This document shows, one piece after another, positions 24,078 to 32,472 of a DNA stretch of 64,000 nucleotides. The notes beneath the pieces were generated by a model. It ran no database searches. It saw only the letters and a list, made by a program, of their open reading frames with translations, and had not been told where the DNA came from. Position numbers and translations under genes: made by a program. The number at the start of each line of letters is the position of its first letter. Within the stretch, counting starts at the first letter, position 1. Source of the stretch: Actinomycetospora chibensis (GTDB lineage: Bacteria; Actinomycetota; Actinomycetes; Mycobacteriales; Pseudonocardiaceae); NCBI RefSeq assembly GCF_028737215.1, contig NZ_JAQZAM010000001.1, positions 310,001-374,000 of the forward strand, in the 5' to 3' direction.

Positions 24078-25088
24078 TCAGACCGTCAGCACGATCTTGC
24101 CCTGGATGTGCCCGCGCGCGGCACGTTCGTGGGCCTTCGCGGCGTCGGCGAGCGGGAAGGTGCTGTCGACGGCGACGCGGAGGGTCCCGTCGTCGAGGGA
24201 GCCCGCGAGTTCGGCCAGCTGGGCGCCGTTCGCGCGCACCTGGGTGGCCGAGGTCGTGACGCCGAGCGCGGCGACCTCGTCGGGGTCGTACTCGGCGGGG
24301 TAGAGCGGGAACAACGCGCCGCCGCGCTTGAGCGTGCGCAGGAACCGCCCGCTGTCGGGACCGCCGACGCAGTCGAGCACGAGATCGAGGTCGTGCGCGA
24401 CGTCCTCGGGGCGGCGCGTGGTGTAGTCGATGAACTCGTCCGCACCGAGGTCCACCAGGAACGACTCGTGCGCGGCCGAGGCGACCGCGACGACGTGCGC
24501 GCCCCGGCTCTTCGCGAGCTGCACCGCGAGGTGCCCGACACCGCCTGCGGCGCCGTTGATCAGCACGGTCGTCGTGGAGTCCAGCGTCCTCGGTCGGTGC
24601 TGCGCGGCCTGGAAGGGCGAGGGGTGATCGTGGCCGAGCTCGATCAGGAACTGCCACGCGGTGAGGCCGGCCATCGGCGCTCCTGCAGCGTGCACGTGGT
24701 CCAGGCGCGCCGGCTTGCGCGCCAGATCCGCGGCCGGTGCGGCGACGTACTCGGCGTACGCCTTGCCGCCCTCCGGGGCGGGGAAGCGCAGGAGGCCGAA
24801 GACCTCGTCGCCGACGGCGACGTCGTCGACGTCGTCCGCAGTGGCCTCCACGACGCCCGACACGTCCGTCTTCGGGATCAGGGGCAGGTTCAGCGTCGGC
24901 CGCAGCTCGGCCGGCACGTCGGGCATGCCCTCGCGCAGGTACCAGTCGGGAGGGTTCACCCCCACGGCGTGGACGCGGACGAGCACCTCACCGGGTCCCG
25001 GCTCCGGAACGGGCACCTCGTCGGGGCCCAGCACCTCCGGGCCGCCGAACTCGTGGAGCCGGACCGCCGTCATCGTGGTCGTCGGCAT
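24078..25088 (-). CDS. zinc-independent medium-chain oxidoreductase (quinone reductase type)
   Basis: A 336-aa NAD(P)H-dependent MDR protein. The GroES-like half starts 'GGPEVLGPDEVPVPEPGPGEVLVRVHAVGVNPPDWYLREG'; the Rossmann half has VLINGAAGGVGHLAVQLAKSRGAHVVAVAS. It lacks the structural and catalytic zinc ligands of alcohol dehydrogenases, as is usual for quinone or enone reductases. ATG 25088 was chosen (AGAGG upstream). Divergent from a TetR gene with a shared operator-like inverted repeat, so its expression is probably controlled by that regulator. Confidence 0.88.
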   Translation of the reverse strand: MPTTTMTAVRLHEFGGPEVLGPDEVPVPEPGPGEVLVRVHAVGVNPPDWYLREGMPDVPAELRPTLNLPLIPKTDVSGVVEATADDVDDVAVGDEVFGLLRFPAPEGGKAYAEYVAAPAADLARKPARLDHVHAAGAPMAGLTAWQFLIELGHDHPSPFQAAQHRPRTLDSTTTVLINGAAGGVGHLAVQLAKSRGAHVVAVASAAHESFLVDLGADEFIDYTTRRPEDVAHDLDLVLDCVGGPDSGRFLRTLKRGGALFPLYPAEYDPDEVAALGVTTSATQVRANGAQLAELAGSLDDGTLRVAVDSTFPLADAAKAHERAARGHIQGKIVLTV

Positions 25089-25126
25089 CGCCACCTCTTC
25101 CCCGTCGGAGTACGACTATCGTGAGC

Positions 25127-25163
25127 GGAGCAGTGCCCCGAATATAAATGGGGGCAGTGCTCC
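25127..25163. promoter_or_regulatory. inverted-repeat operator and divergent promoter
   Basis: Arms GGAGCAGTGCCCC and GGGGCAGTGCTCC form a 13-bp inverted repeat with one mismatch around an AT-rich centre (AATATAAAT). In this GC-rich DNA the centre can supply -10 elements in both directions. The spacing fits TetR binding over both promoters. Confidence 0.65.
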
Positions 25164-25181
25164 GGTTGTCAAGGTGGGTAG

Positions 25182-25727
25182 ATGCGGGCCGACGCCAGGA
25201 AGAACTACGACCACCTGCTCGACGTGGCGCGCGTCGTCGTGGCCGAGCAGGGCGCCGACGCGTCGCTGCGCGACGTCGCGCGACGGGCGGGGGTCGGGCT
25301 CGGCACGCTCTACCGGCACTTCCCGACCAGGGAAGCCCTGCTCGAGGCCCTGCTGCGCACGAGCTTCGACGAGCTGACGTCGCAGGCCTCCGCCCTCGAG
25401 GCCGCGAGCCCGCCACGCGAGGCCCTGCGGTCCTGGCTGCGCGACTGCGTCGCGTTCACCACCGCGTACCGGGGTGTGACCGAGCTGATGGTGGCGGCGA
25501 TCGAGGATCCCGGCTCCGCGCTCCACTCCTCGTGCGTCGCGCTGCGCGCCGCCGGCACGCGGCTGCTCGTCCGCGCCCAGGCCGACGGCACCGCGCGCAC
25601 CGAGCTCGACGGGACCGACCTGTTCGCGCTCGTCGCAGCCCTCGCCTGGCTCAGTGACCAACCGGCCCTCGCGCCCCGCGCCGATCACCTCTTCGACGTC
25701 GTGGCCCGCGCCGTCCTGACCTCCTGA
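25182..25727 (+). CDS. TetR family transcriptional regulator
   Basis: A 181-aa protein. The N-terminal HTH reads 'ARVVVAEQGADASLRDVARRAGVGLGTLYRHFPTREALLEALL', a classic TetR DNA-binding domain; the rest is a ligand-binding helical domain with the pattern of the TetR_C_33/SBP-type repressors. Divergent from the MDR oxidoreductase, and the inverted repeat at 25127-25163 is its likely operator. ATG 25182 overlaps no upstream gene. Confidence 0.9.
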   Translation: MRADARKNYDHLLDVARVVVAEQGADASLRDVARRAGVGLGTLYRHFPTREALLEALLRTSFDELTSQASALEAASPPREALRSWLRDCVAFTTAYRGVTELMVAAIEDPGSALHSSCVALRAAGTRLLVRAQADGTARTELDGTDLFALVAALAWLSDQPALAPRADHLFDVVARAVLTS

Positions 25728-25803
25728 GGGCGCGCGAGGGGCGTCCGCGGAGCGCCCTCCGGCAGACCGCTCTCGTCGCTCGTCACGTCGTCGGTCGACC
25801 GGG

Positions 25804-26247
25804 TCAGCGGTGCTCCGTGCTCTCGCGGCCCAGCTCCGCACCCACCCACGCGAGGAGCCGATCGCCCGGTGGTGCCCCGACCTGACGACCGACCACGCGC
25901 CCGGACCGCAGCAGCAGGAGCGTGGGGATGCTCCGGGCCTCGAAGCGGGCGGCGACGGAGGGCGCGGCGTCGACGTCGACCTTGACCACCTTGAGCTGCC
26001 CGGCGTACTCGCGCGCCGCGCGCTCCACGACCGGTGCGACCATGCGACACGGCCCGCACCAGGCGGCCCAGAGGTCCACCAGCACGGGCAGGCGAGCACC
26101 CTCGGCGATGTCGGCGAAGTCGCGGTCGTCGGCGTCCACGATCCAGGGCAGCGCGGCGCGGCAGTGACCACACCGTGGGCTGCCGGCTGCGGCCGGAGGG
26201 ATGCGGTTGGCACGCCCGCACTGGGGGCACGACACGGGCAAGGACAT
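25804..26247 (-). CDS. trxC: thioredoxin with N-terminal zinc ribbon (thioredoxin-2 type)
   Basis: A 147-aa protein. An N-terminal four-cysteine ribbon (CPQCGRANRIP ... CGHC) precedes a complete thioredoxin domain with active site WCGPC, 'VDVDAAPSVAARFEARSIPTLLLLRSG' and the cis-proline. This is the TrxC layout, associated with oxidative stress. ATG 26247 was chosen because the ribbon begins there. A half-matching DosR-like element lies at 26307. Confidence 0.9.
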   Translation of the reverse strand: MSLPVSCPQCGRANRIPPAAAGSPRCGHCRAALPWIVDADDRDFADIAEGARLPVLVDLWAAWCGPCRMVAPVVERAAREYAGQLKVVKVDVDAAPSVAARFEARSIPTLLLLRSGRVVGRQVGAPPGDRLLAWVGAELGRESTEHR

Positions 26248-26306
26248 GCTCGGAGCGTCCGTCGCCCCGCGGAGGCTGGGCCAGGGCCGTCCGGGCGTCC
26301 CGAGGC

Positions 26307-26320
26307 GGGCCCTTCGACGC
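26307..26320. promoter_or_regulatory. weak DosR-like element (GGGCCCTTCGACGC)
   Basis: The first ten bases match the 20029 box; the second half is degenerate. It lies 60 nt upstream of the thioredoxin start. Confidence 0.3.
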
Positions 26321-26421
26321 GGGACCGGCCACCCGGGGCCGACGGCGACGGCGCCGAGCTCCCACGACGTCGTTCGAGCCGCCCGCGGCTCCCCTGACGT
26401 CCCGGTCCCCACCGGAGATCA

Positions 26422-27786
26422 TCAGGGCGTGCCGACCGCCGGCGCCACCGAATCGCCACGCCGGACGTCGGCGACGGTGGCGTCGACGAAGAGGATCGGC
26501 GAGGTGCGGATGTTCCGGTCCTCGACGTCGAAGGACGGCCTGTTCTGCACCTGCAGGTGCAGGTGGGGCTCGCCCGAGTTGCCGGAGTCACCGACCTGGC
26601 CGATCACCTGGCCGCGCCGCACCTGCTCGCCGAGCCGGACGCGGACGCTGCCCTGCTGCAGATGTCCGTAGAGGACGTAGTGGCCGCCACCGATGTCGAG
26701 GACCAGGTGGTTGCCGGCCATGTCGTGCCGGGTGGCTCCACCGACCGGCAGGTCGGGGAGACCGTCCACGGCCTCGGTGATCCGTCCGTCCGAGACGGCG
26801 AGGACCGGTTGGGAGAAGATGGCGAAGTCCTCGAGGCGGCTCCCGTCTCCGCGGTGTGTCCTGTCGTCGACGACGCCGACGAAGTCGATGGCGTCACGCT
26901 GCACGGCGAGCGTCCAGTGGTTGTTGACCAACGCGCTCCGCCCCGCCGAGACGGCCTCCCATCGAACGGCCAGCGGAAGGCCGATCGCCACCGGATCGCG
27001 GGGCGCGGTCACGGTGCCGACGAGCTGGGCGACGAGGACCACCGAGCCGACCATGGCCAGCAGGTTGCTCATGAGCGATATCCGCTGCAGCGGGAAGGCG
27101 ACCAGGACCACCGCGACGGCCAGGCCGACCCAGAACGCCGCGGTCACGAACGGCTCGGCACCGGGGAGGTAGGACCGCCAGACGAAGAACGTGCCGGGAA
27201 GTCCGGCGGCGGCCAGCACCGCGAGGAAGAGCCAGAGGTTCGCCGCCTGGAGCCCGAAGGGCCGCCGTGTCAGGCAGCCCGGCGGGCACGCGCCGGCACG
27301 GACGCGACGAACGACCATGACGACGGGCAGGACGACGGCGAACACGACCATCGCGATCACCGTCTCCCCCGCCTGGTAGGCGCGGGCGCCGGCGACGAGC
27401 CCCGTGACCCCGAGGATCAGCTCACGGTGCCCGACGACGGCCGATGTGGGGAACTCCCGCGTCTCGGCCAGGCGCGGGATCGCCACGCACACCGAGGCCA
27501 GAGCACTCAGCACGAGGGGTACGAACTCGAAGGACACCCTGCCGACCAGGAGATCCGCGCCCGACGCGACCGGCACGAAGGCGACCGTCGTGAGCGCGGC
27601 CAGAACGAGGTTGCGCGGGGTCGCGGCGACGCCGCGGTGCCGGTGACGTGCGTCCGACTCGACCGAGAGCATCACGAGCACGCCCAGGACGACCACGACG
27701 ACGAAGGCCGGCAGATCGAGCACGCCGAGAGCGGTCACGACGAACCACGTCACCGCCAGCCCGCCCGCAAGCCACCGCGTCGACAA
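26422..27786 (-). CDS. M23-family metallopeptidase with membrane-spanning N-terminal half
   Basis: A 454-aa protein. About eight hydrophobic helices fill residues 5-290. The C-terminal third is an M23/LytM fold with 'GNHLVLDIGGGHYVLYGHLQ', 'RRGQVIGQVGDSGNSGEPHLHLQV', that is, the N-terminal zinc His and the HxH motif. It likely cleaves peptidoglycan cross-links or acts as an activator outside the membrane. TTG 27786 is the start because GGGAGG lies 6 nt upstream. Half-sites of the DosR-like element occur about 135-150 nt upstream (GAAGGTCCC at 27922). Confidence 0.82.
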   Translation of the reverse strand: MSTRWLAGGLAVTWFVVTALGVLDLPAFVVVVVLGVLVMLSVESDARHRHRGVAATPRNLVLAALTTVAFVPVASGADLLVGRVSFEFVPLVLSALASVCVAIPRLAETREFPTSAVVGHRELILGVTGLVAGARAYQAGETVIAMVVFAVVLPVVMVVRRVRAGACPPGCLTRRPFGLQAANLWLFLAVLAAAGLPGTFFVWRSYLPGAEPFVTAAFWVGLAVAVVLVAFPLQRISLMSNLLAMVGSVVLVAQLVGTVTAPRDPVAIGLPLAVRWEAVSAGRSALVNNHWTLAVQRDAIDFVGVVDDRTHRGDGSRLEDFAIFSQPVLAVSDGRITEAVDGLPDLPVGGATRHDMAGNHLVLDIGGGHYVLYGHLQQGSVRVRLGEQVRRGQVIGQVGDSGNSGEPHLHLQVQNRPSFDVEDRNIRTSPILFVDATVADVRRGDSVAPAVGTP

Positions 27787-28036
27787 GCCGCACCTCCCTG
27801 GTCAGAGACGGGACGCTCCTGTATCGAGAGATCCCGGCGACCGTGTGGTCCGCTGAGGAGCCGCCCGTCCCTGCCTCTCGGAAGCGACCCTGTCGCGCCC
27901 GCACCGCCCGCCGCAGCCTGCGAAGGTCCCCTCACTCCGGACCGAAGGACCACAGCCGGACGCTCCGCCCGCTCCTCGCGGGATCGGACCGGAGCGACGG
28001 GCCCCACGACCGTCCGAGGCGAGGTCGCACGGCCCT

Positions 28037-28050
28037 GGGTCGAAGCCTGA
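28037..28050. promoter_or_regulatory. weak DosR-like element (GGGTCGAAGCCTGA)
   Basis: The first nine bases equal the perfect box; the right half is degenerate. It lies 23 nt upstream of the small membrane-protein gene at 28073. Confidence 0.35.
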
Positions 28051-28072
28051 CCGGCAGGTGACGCTTCCCGTC

Positions 28073-28504
28073 ATGAGATCGTCCACGGTCTACCGTGTCT
28101 GGCTCCCGAGTTGGCTGGGTCTGCTGCTGCTGGCCGTGCTCAACGGCACGGTCCGGGGCACGATCCTCCAGCCCCGGCTCGGCGAGGAGACCGCGCGCCG
28201 TGTCGCGACCGTCGTGCTGCTCGTGGCGTTGACCGCCTACGTACGCCGGCTGCAGCGACGTCACCCGATCCCGGACGCGCAGCACGCGTGGGTGGTCGGG
28301 ATGTCCTGGGTCGTGATGACCCTGGGCTTCGAGTTCGGCTTCGGACGGCTGGTGGCCAAGCTGGCCTGGTCGGAGTTGCTGGCGGACTACGACGTGCGGG
28401 CCGGTCGCATCTGGGTTCTGGTGCCCCTGTGGACCGCCGTCGCTCCCGAGGTGATGCGCCGCCTCACGCTCCCGCAGGCGCCCCACGAGCCCGAGACACG
28501 ATGA
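28073..28504 (+). CDS. hypothetical small membrane protein
   Basis: A 143-aa protein with about four hydrophobic segments (WLGLLLLAVLNGTV, VATVVLLVALTAYV, WVVGMSWVVMTLGFEFGFG, RIWVLVPLWTAVAPEVM). No function known. ATG 28073 is used; an in-frame GTG at 28058 is possible. Its stop overlaps the start of the ion-channel gene (ATGA), so the two are translated together and the protein may be an accessory subunit. Confidence 0.75.
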   Translation: MRSSTVYRVWLPSWLGLLLLAVLNGTVRGTILQPRLGEETARRVATVVLLVALTAYVRRLQRRHPIPDAQHAWVVGMSWVVMTLGFEFGFGRLVAKLAWSELLADYDVRAGRIWVLVPLWTAVAPEVMRRLTLPQAPHEPETR

Positions 28505-29397
28505 CGCCCACGGTCGCGGTGCTCAGCTCGGCCGTCGGCGTGGCGTTGATCGCGATCGCACTGTTCGACGTCTTCGCCACCCTGTTCTCGCACCCGCGGC
28601 GGCACTCGCTGAGCCGGGCGGAGATCCGTGCGACGTGGTCGGTGTGTCATCACCTGCCCGGGTCGCGGACCCTGGCGCTCGCCGGCCCCCTCTCGTTCCT
28701 CGTCGTCGTGACGAGCTGGACGATGTTCCTGGGCTTCGGCTGGGCACTGGTGTACTGGCCGTGGATGCCCGAGGGCTTCCTGCTCGCGACGGAGCTCGGC
28801 GCCGCCGGCACGAGCCTGCTCGACGCTCTGTCCTTCTCGCTGGTCACCCTCAGCACGCTCGGCTACGGCGACGTCTCGCCCTCGCACGGGCTGCTGCGCG
28901 TGGCTGCGCCGCTCGAGGCCCTGCTCGGGCTGGGGCTGCTGACCGCGAGCGTGTCGTGGTTGCTCTCGATCTTCCCCGTGCTCTCCCGGCGCCGCGGCCT
29001 GGCCTACGAGATCCGCCTGCTGCAGGAGGTCGGGAACGACAGCGCCGACCCCGGCCCGCCGGAGCCGCTGCCTGCGAGCGTGTACGCCGACCTGACCTCG
29101 CGGCTGGTGGCCAGCGAGCGCGACCTGGTCACCTTCCCGATCACCTACTACTTCCACGACGACGACGTGCGGTTCGCGCTGCCAGCGGTGATGAGCCATC
29201 TGCTGGACCTCGCCGAGCTGGCCCGCCGACAGAGCACCTGCCCCGACGCCCACTTCCACGGCGGGCTGCTGCTGCGGGCGATCGACGATTTCGCCGCCGG
29301 CCTCGTCGGCCGCTTCGGGCTTCCTGGCGACTCGACGCGGGAGGTGCTCGAGGCCTACGCCCGCGACCACGTCGTCGGAGCCGTCGGGCCCGGGTAG
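28501..29397 (+). CDS. two-TM potassium channel protein
   Basis: A 298-aa protein. N-terminal helix (VAVLSSAVGVALIAIALFDVFATLF), a second helix, then a pore loop with selectivity filter 'TLSTLGYGDVSPSHG' and an inner helix (PLEALLGLGLLTASVSWLLSIFPVL). The roughly 130-aa cytosolic C-terminus has no recognised RCK/TrkA domain. The filter T-L-G-Y-G-D marks K+ selectivity. Coupled to the small membrane protein upstream. Confidence 0.88.
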   Translation: MTPTVAVLSSAVGVALIAIALFDVFATLFSHPRRHSLSRAEIRATWSVCHHLPGSRTLALAGPLSFLVVVTSWTMFLGFGWALVYWPWMPEGFLLATELGAAGTSLLDALSFSLVTLSTLGYGDVSPSHGLLRVAAPLEALLGLGLLTASVSWLLSIFPVLSRRRGLAYEIRLLQEVGNDSADPGPPEPLPASVYADLTSRLVASERDLVTFPITYYFHDDDVRFALPAVMSHLLDLAELARRQSTCPDAHFHGGLLLRAIDDFAAGLVGRFGLPGDSTREVLEAYARDHVVGAVGPG

Positions 29398-29752
29398 CGT
29401 TCCCCGGGGCCTCGCCCTCCCGCCCGACCGGCCTCCGCAACCCGGAGGACCGGGGGGACGTGCTCGCTCAGCCTGTGGCGCGATGACGTCGCCGACGTGT
29501 CCCCACGACCGGCTCCAGCGCCACGGTCTCGGTCTCGGTGGCCTGTCGGATACCGGTGGGAGCGGGCCCCTCCCCCGCAGCATGGTTCCCCGTCACGGTT
29601 CGACGATCGCACGTGGGTCGCCGTGCCGGGCAGGCATCTCCGGGCCCTCGGTCGCGTCCCGACGGGCCCACCGGCCCTGCTCGACGGGGCTTCACAGTGG
29701 GGATCTGGTCTCCTCGGCCCGAGCGGCCGGGTTCGACGACAGGAGGAGATCC
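29398..29752. other. 355-nt gap with no confident gene
   Basis: A weak hairpin (CCTCCG-CAACC-CGGAGG, near 29432-29448) may terminate the channel transcript. The rest is presumably promoter for the second hsp20; no clear DosR-like palindrome was seen. Frames in this stretch look like shadows. Confidence 0.45.
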
Positions 29753-30382
29753 ATGGCCACCACGACGCGGGGCCGGCGCGCCGGTACCCACGAACGCACC
29801 GATCCCGCAGCAGCGACGGCGGCGGGCACCTCGACCGAGACCGCCACCACCGCCACGGCGGAGAGCGCGACCGACACCGCACAGCCCGCACCGTCGGGCG
29901 GCATGTCCGGCGCCCTCGTCCGCGGTGCCCGTGCGGTCGTCGGCACGTTGAGCGCACCGGTCTCCGACAGCCTGCTCGGCCGGCGCCCGCGCGTGAGCAC
30001 GATCGCGGTGGACGAGCGCGTCGAGGACGATGCCGTCGTCGTCGACGCTGAACTGCCCGGCTTCGCCCCCGGCGACATCACCGTCGCCGCTGAGGGCGGT
30101 CGGCTACTCCTGCACGCGGTGCGCGACGCCGGTCCGGAGAACGCTCGACCGGACACCGCCCGCCAGCGGCGCCGCGAGCGGCGGACGGGCACCTTCCACC
30201 GCGAGCTCGCCATCCCGCCGGACACCGACCCGTCGACGATCACCGCGTCCTACGCCGACGGCGTGCTGACCGTCCGCATGCCCCTGCCGGCGCCACGGAC
30301 GCCGACTGAGCGCGTCGAGATCCCCGTGCGGCACGACGAGCGGGCCGCTGGCGGCGACACGGAGGGCGGGAGTCCGTCCTGA
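29753..30382 (+). CDS. Hsp20/alpha-crystallin family chaperone, second copy
   Basis: A 209-aa protein. A low-complexity Ala/Thr-rich N-terminus (1-75) precedes an alpha-crystallin domain: 'DDAVVVDAELPGFAPGDITVAAEGGRLLLHAVR' and 'ASYADGVLTVRMPLP'. It is more diverged than the copy at 1091 and has the longer N-terminal arm. ATG 29753 follows an excellent AGGAGGAG site. Convergent with the DUF6920-like gene. Confidence 0.88.
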   Translation: MATTTRGRRAGTHERTDPAAATAAGTSTETATTATAESATDTAQPAPSGGMSGALVRGARAVVGTLSAPVSDSLLGRRPRVSTIAVDERVEDDAVVVDAELPGFAPGDITVAAEGGRLLLHAVRDAGPENARPDTARQRRRERRTGTFHRELAIPPDTDPSTITASYADGVLTVRMPLPAPRTPTERVEIPVRHDERAAGGDTEGGSPS

Positions 30383-30439
30383 GCGCGACCCTCGAGCCGC
30401 GCGCCGTCGGGCGGTGAGGAGGCGGGCGCCGAGGAGGCG

Positions 30440-31252
30440 TCAGGGCCCGGGTGTCGTGGGCACCAGAGCGGTGAGACGGAACCGGAAGAACTCCCGTCGG
30501 CGGGCGCCGGGCCCATCGGGGTACCAGCCCACCGCACCGCTCGCGGGGACGATCGAGGTGCCGAAGCGCCTGATCGCGGACACCCGCCCGCCGAACGGGT
30601 GCGCACCCCAGCGGCCGGTGCCGCCGGGGTCGCCCCACCGCATCGTGCGGAAGGCCCGCAGGTGGCCGCTCTCGTCGAGGTGGAGATGGAGGTCCACCGG
30701 GGTCTCGCCGACCGCGAACCGCACGCGCAGGTGCCGGTCGTCGACGACGGTCCACACGACCTCCGGGGCCGGCAGAACAGCCGCGGGCGCCCAGATCGCC
30801 TCGGCACCGCAGCGTCCGGCGGCGCTGCGCGCGACGTCGGACCCCTCGACGTCGACCAGGGGCACCAGGCCCGCGAGGCTCCAGCGCATCCGACCTGCGC
30901 CGGCGCCTCCCGTGTCCGCGCCGCGGATCAGCCCACCGACCGTCGCCGACCAGCGGAAACTCTGTCGTGGAGCGAGCTCCTCCTCGGCGCGGAGCGGGAG
31001 CCAGAGCGGTCCGAGCCGCAGCCATCCCCGCATCCGCAGACGCACCGCGGGGACCACCGGCGCCCCCGGGAGAAGCGATCCCGCGAAGTAGCGCACCACT
31101 GCGGGCGGCACCCGGTCGCGCAGGTCGCAGGGCCAGAACACCGCCGGCCCGGGCTCGGGCGCGGCGGAGCCGGCGGTCGGGGGCGGGTCGGCGGGTGTCG
31201 CGGCCTGTGTCCCGGGGCCGAAAAGGTCGTCGAGGTCTCGCTTGGTGATCAC
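30440..31252 (-). CDS. DUF6920/DUF6544-like protein
   Basis: A 270-aa soluble protein. Phrases such as 'PPAVVRYFAGSL', 'AVRLRMRGWLRLGPLWLPLRAEEELAP', 'FRWSATVGGLIRGADT', 'MRWSLAGLVPLVDVEGSDVARSAAGR' and 'FFRFRLTALVP' match the pattern of the DUF6920 family as I know it. The fold is beta-rich; the function is unknown. GTG 31252 overlaps the stop of the 34-aa USP-like peptide (GTGA). Last gene of a long minus-strand series. Confidence 0.7.
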   Translation of the reverse strand: MITKRDLDDLFGPGTQAATPADPPPTAGSAAPEPGPAVFWPCDLRDRVPPAVVRYFAGSLLPGAPVVPAVRLRMRGWLRLGPLWLPLRAEEELAPRQSFRWSATVGGLIRGADTGGAGAGRMRWSLAGLVPLVDVEGSDVARSAAGRCGAEAIWAPAAVLPAPEVVWTVVDDRHLRVRFAVGETPVDLHLHLDESGHLRAFRTMRWGDPGGTGRWGAHPFGGRVSAIRRFGTSIVPASGAVGWYPDGPGARRREFFRFRLTALVPTTPGP

Positions 31253-31353
31253 CTGACGACCTCCTGCGTGTCATCCGCCCGCTGGGCGGTCTCCGAGCCG
31301 TCGACCCCGACGACGACCGAGCCGGCGCGGTCGACCACCAGGGCTCGGGGCAT
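31249..31353 (-). CDS. 34-aa ORF carrying only a USP N-terminal motif (USP relic)
   Basis: ATG 31353 with a GGAGG site 9 nt upstream encodes 34 residues including '[17 protein letters not shown]', the first strand and nucleotide loop of a universal stress protein, then stops. No continuation of the USP fold is seen in the other frames, so it looks like a decayed USP start now acting as a coupled leader for the DUF6920-like gene (GTGA overlap). Confidence 0.45.
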   Translation of the reverse strand: MPRALVVDRAGSVVVGVDGSETAQRADDTQEVVR

Positions 31354-31405
31354 GGTCCACGTCCTCCGTCCTGCCACGATGACGGCGGAGCGGGCGGTGT
31401 CGACA

Positions 31406-31419
31406 GGGTCCAACGGGCC
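31406..31419. promoter_or_regulatory. possible DosR-like element (GGGTCCAACGGGCC)
   Basis: Lies 53 nt upstream of the USP-relic/DUF6920 pair. Resembles the 15-nt-spaced variants. Confidence 0.35.
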
Positions 31420-31467
31420 GGGGCGCCGGGACGATCGGGGCGGGTCAGCAGACCAGCGCACCTCGGG

Positions 31468-32472
31468 TCACGAGCCACCTCCGCGAGCGCCCGACGTCAC
31501 AGCGCTCCCGCGTGCGGGTGCTGACCGAGGTGACGCGATCAAGCGTCCGGCCACCGCGGGTCCGTCCCCCCGCGGGCCGGGCACGACGGTCACCGCGCAG
31601 GGCGCCACCCGGATCAGCCGGAGCAGCCGACCGGGCGACCAGGCGCCGCCGACCGGAAGGACGAGCTCGTCGGCCCCGAGGTCGCGTGCGGCACCGATCA
31701 CGGCTCGCGTCGGCTCCTGTGGCCAGGAGAGCACCTCGACCTCGGGCCCGCCCGCACCACGCGCATCGCCCCCGTCCCGGACCGCACCCGCCACCGGCGC
31801 CACCACCGCGAGCGACGCGTCCCGGACGGCCCGGACCTGCTCGTCGACCGTGGCGGACGGCCGGCGCCCCCGAGGCCAGTCGAGTCGCTCGGCCGCGGGG
31901 ACGAATCCGACGACCACGACGACCCGGTCCCCGCCGCGGACATGGCGCAGCGCCTCGCGCACCGTGCCCTGCAGTGCCTCCCCGGCACAGGCGACCGGCA
32001 CCGCGTCGACGCCGACCACGACGAGACGACCCCGCCGCGCGTCGACGCCCGAGCCGGCCGTGCCCGCCACCGAGATCGGGCATGACGCGTGGTGGAGCAG
32101 CTCGCGCAGGGTGCGGCCCGCCCTCGCCGGCCGACCGACCACGAGGGCGTCGTGGGCCGCCGCGAGGAGCACGTCCGCCGGGCGCCCGCGGCACCAGGAC
32201 AGCGACACCGGCGGGGCGTCGGGCACACCCGTCGCTGCGGCGACGCGGCGGGCGAGGTGTCGCAGCGCCCCCGTCTCGCTCTCGACCACCGCAGGGTCGG
32301 TCCCGGCGGCGCACCCCGAGGTGATCCCGTCCGCGGCCCCGCCGGTGACCGCCCGGACGGCGTGCACCGCAGCACCCTCGCGCGCGGCACGATGCAATGC
32401 CCACTCCAGAGCCGCCAGGGACGCCTCGTCGTCCCCGAAGCCCACCGTGACCTGCGTCGTCGAACCCGTCAT
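31468..32472 (-). CDS. universal stress protein, two divergent USP domains
   Basis: A 334-aa protein with two USP-like halves (QVTVGFGDDEASLAALEWALHRAA; RLVVVGVDAVPVACAGEALQGTV). Neither has the GVDGS loop intact, and the late motifs read 'ALVVGRPARAGRTLRELLHHASCPISV' and 'ELVLPVGGAWSPGRLLRLIRVAPCAVTVVPG', so nucleotide binding is doubtful. ATG 32472 overlaps the upstream USP stop (ATGA). The C-terminal 40 residues are low complexity. Confidence 0.82.
   Translation of the reverse strand: MTGSTTQVTVGFGDDEASLAALEWALHRAAREGAAVHAVRAVTGGAADGITSGCAAGTDPAVVESETGALRHLARRVAAATGVPDAPPVSLSWCRGRPADVLLAAAHDALVVGRPARAGRTLRELLHHASCPISVAGTAGSGVDARRGRLVVVGVDAVPVACAGEALQGTVREALRHVRGGDRVVVVVGFVPAAERLDWPRGRRPSATVDEQVRAVRDASLAVVAPVAGAVRDGGDARGAGGPEVEVLSWPQEPTRAVIGAARDLGADELVLPVGGAWSPGRLLRLIRVAPCAVTVVPGPRGDGPAVAGRLIASPRSAPARGSAVTSGARGGGS

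Noticed and set aside
20828-24259. 1143-residue plus-strand open frame
   Set aside because: It is the antisense shadow of the GH65 gene and its neighbours, caused by high GC; composition is His/Arg/Gly-rich and no domain is present.
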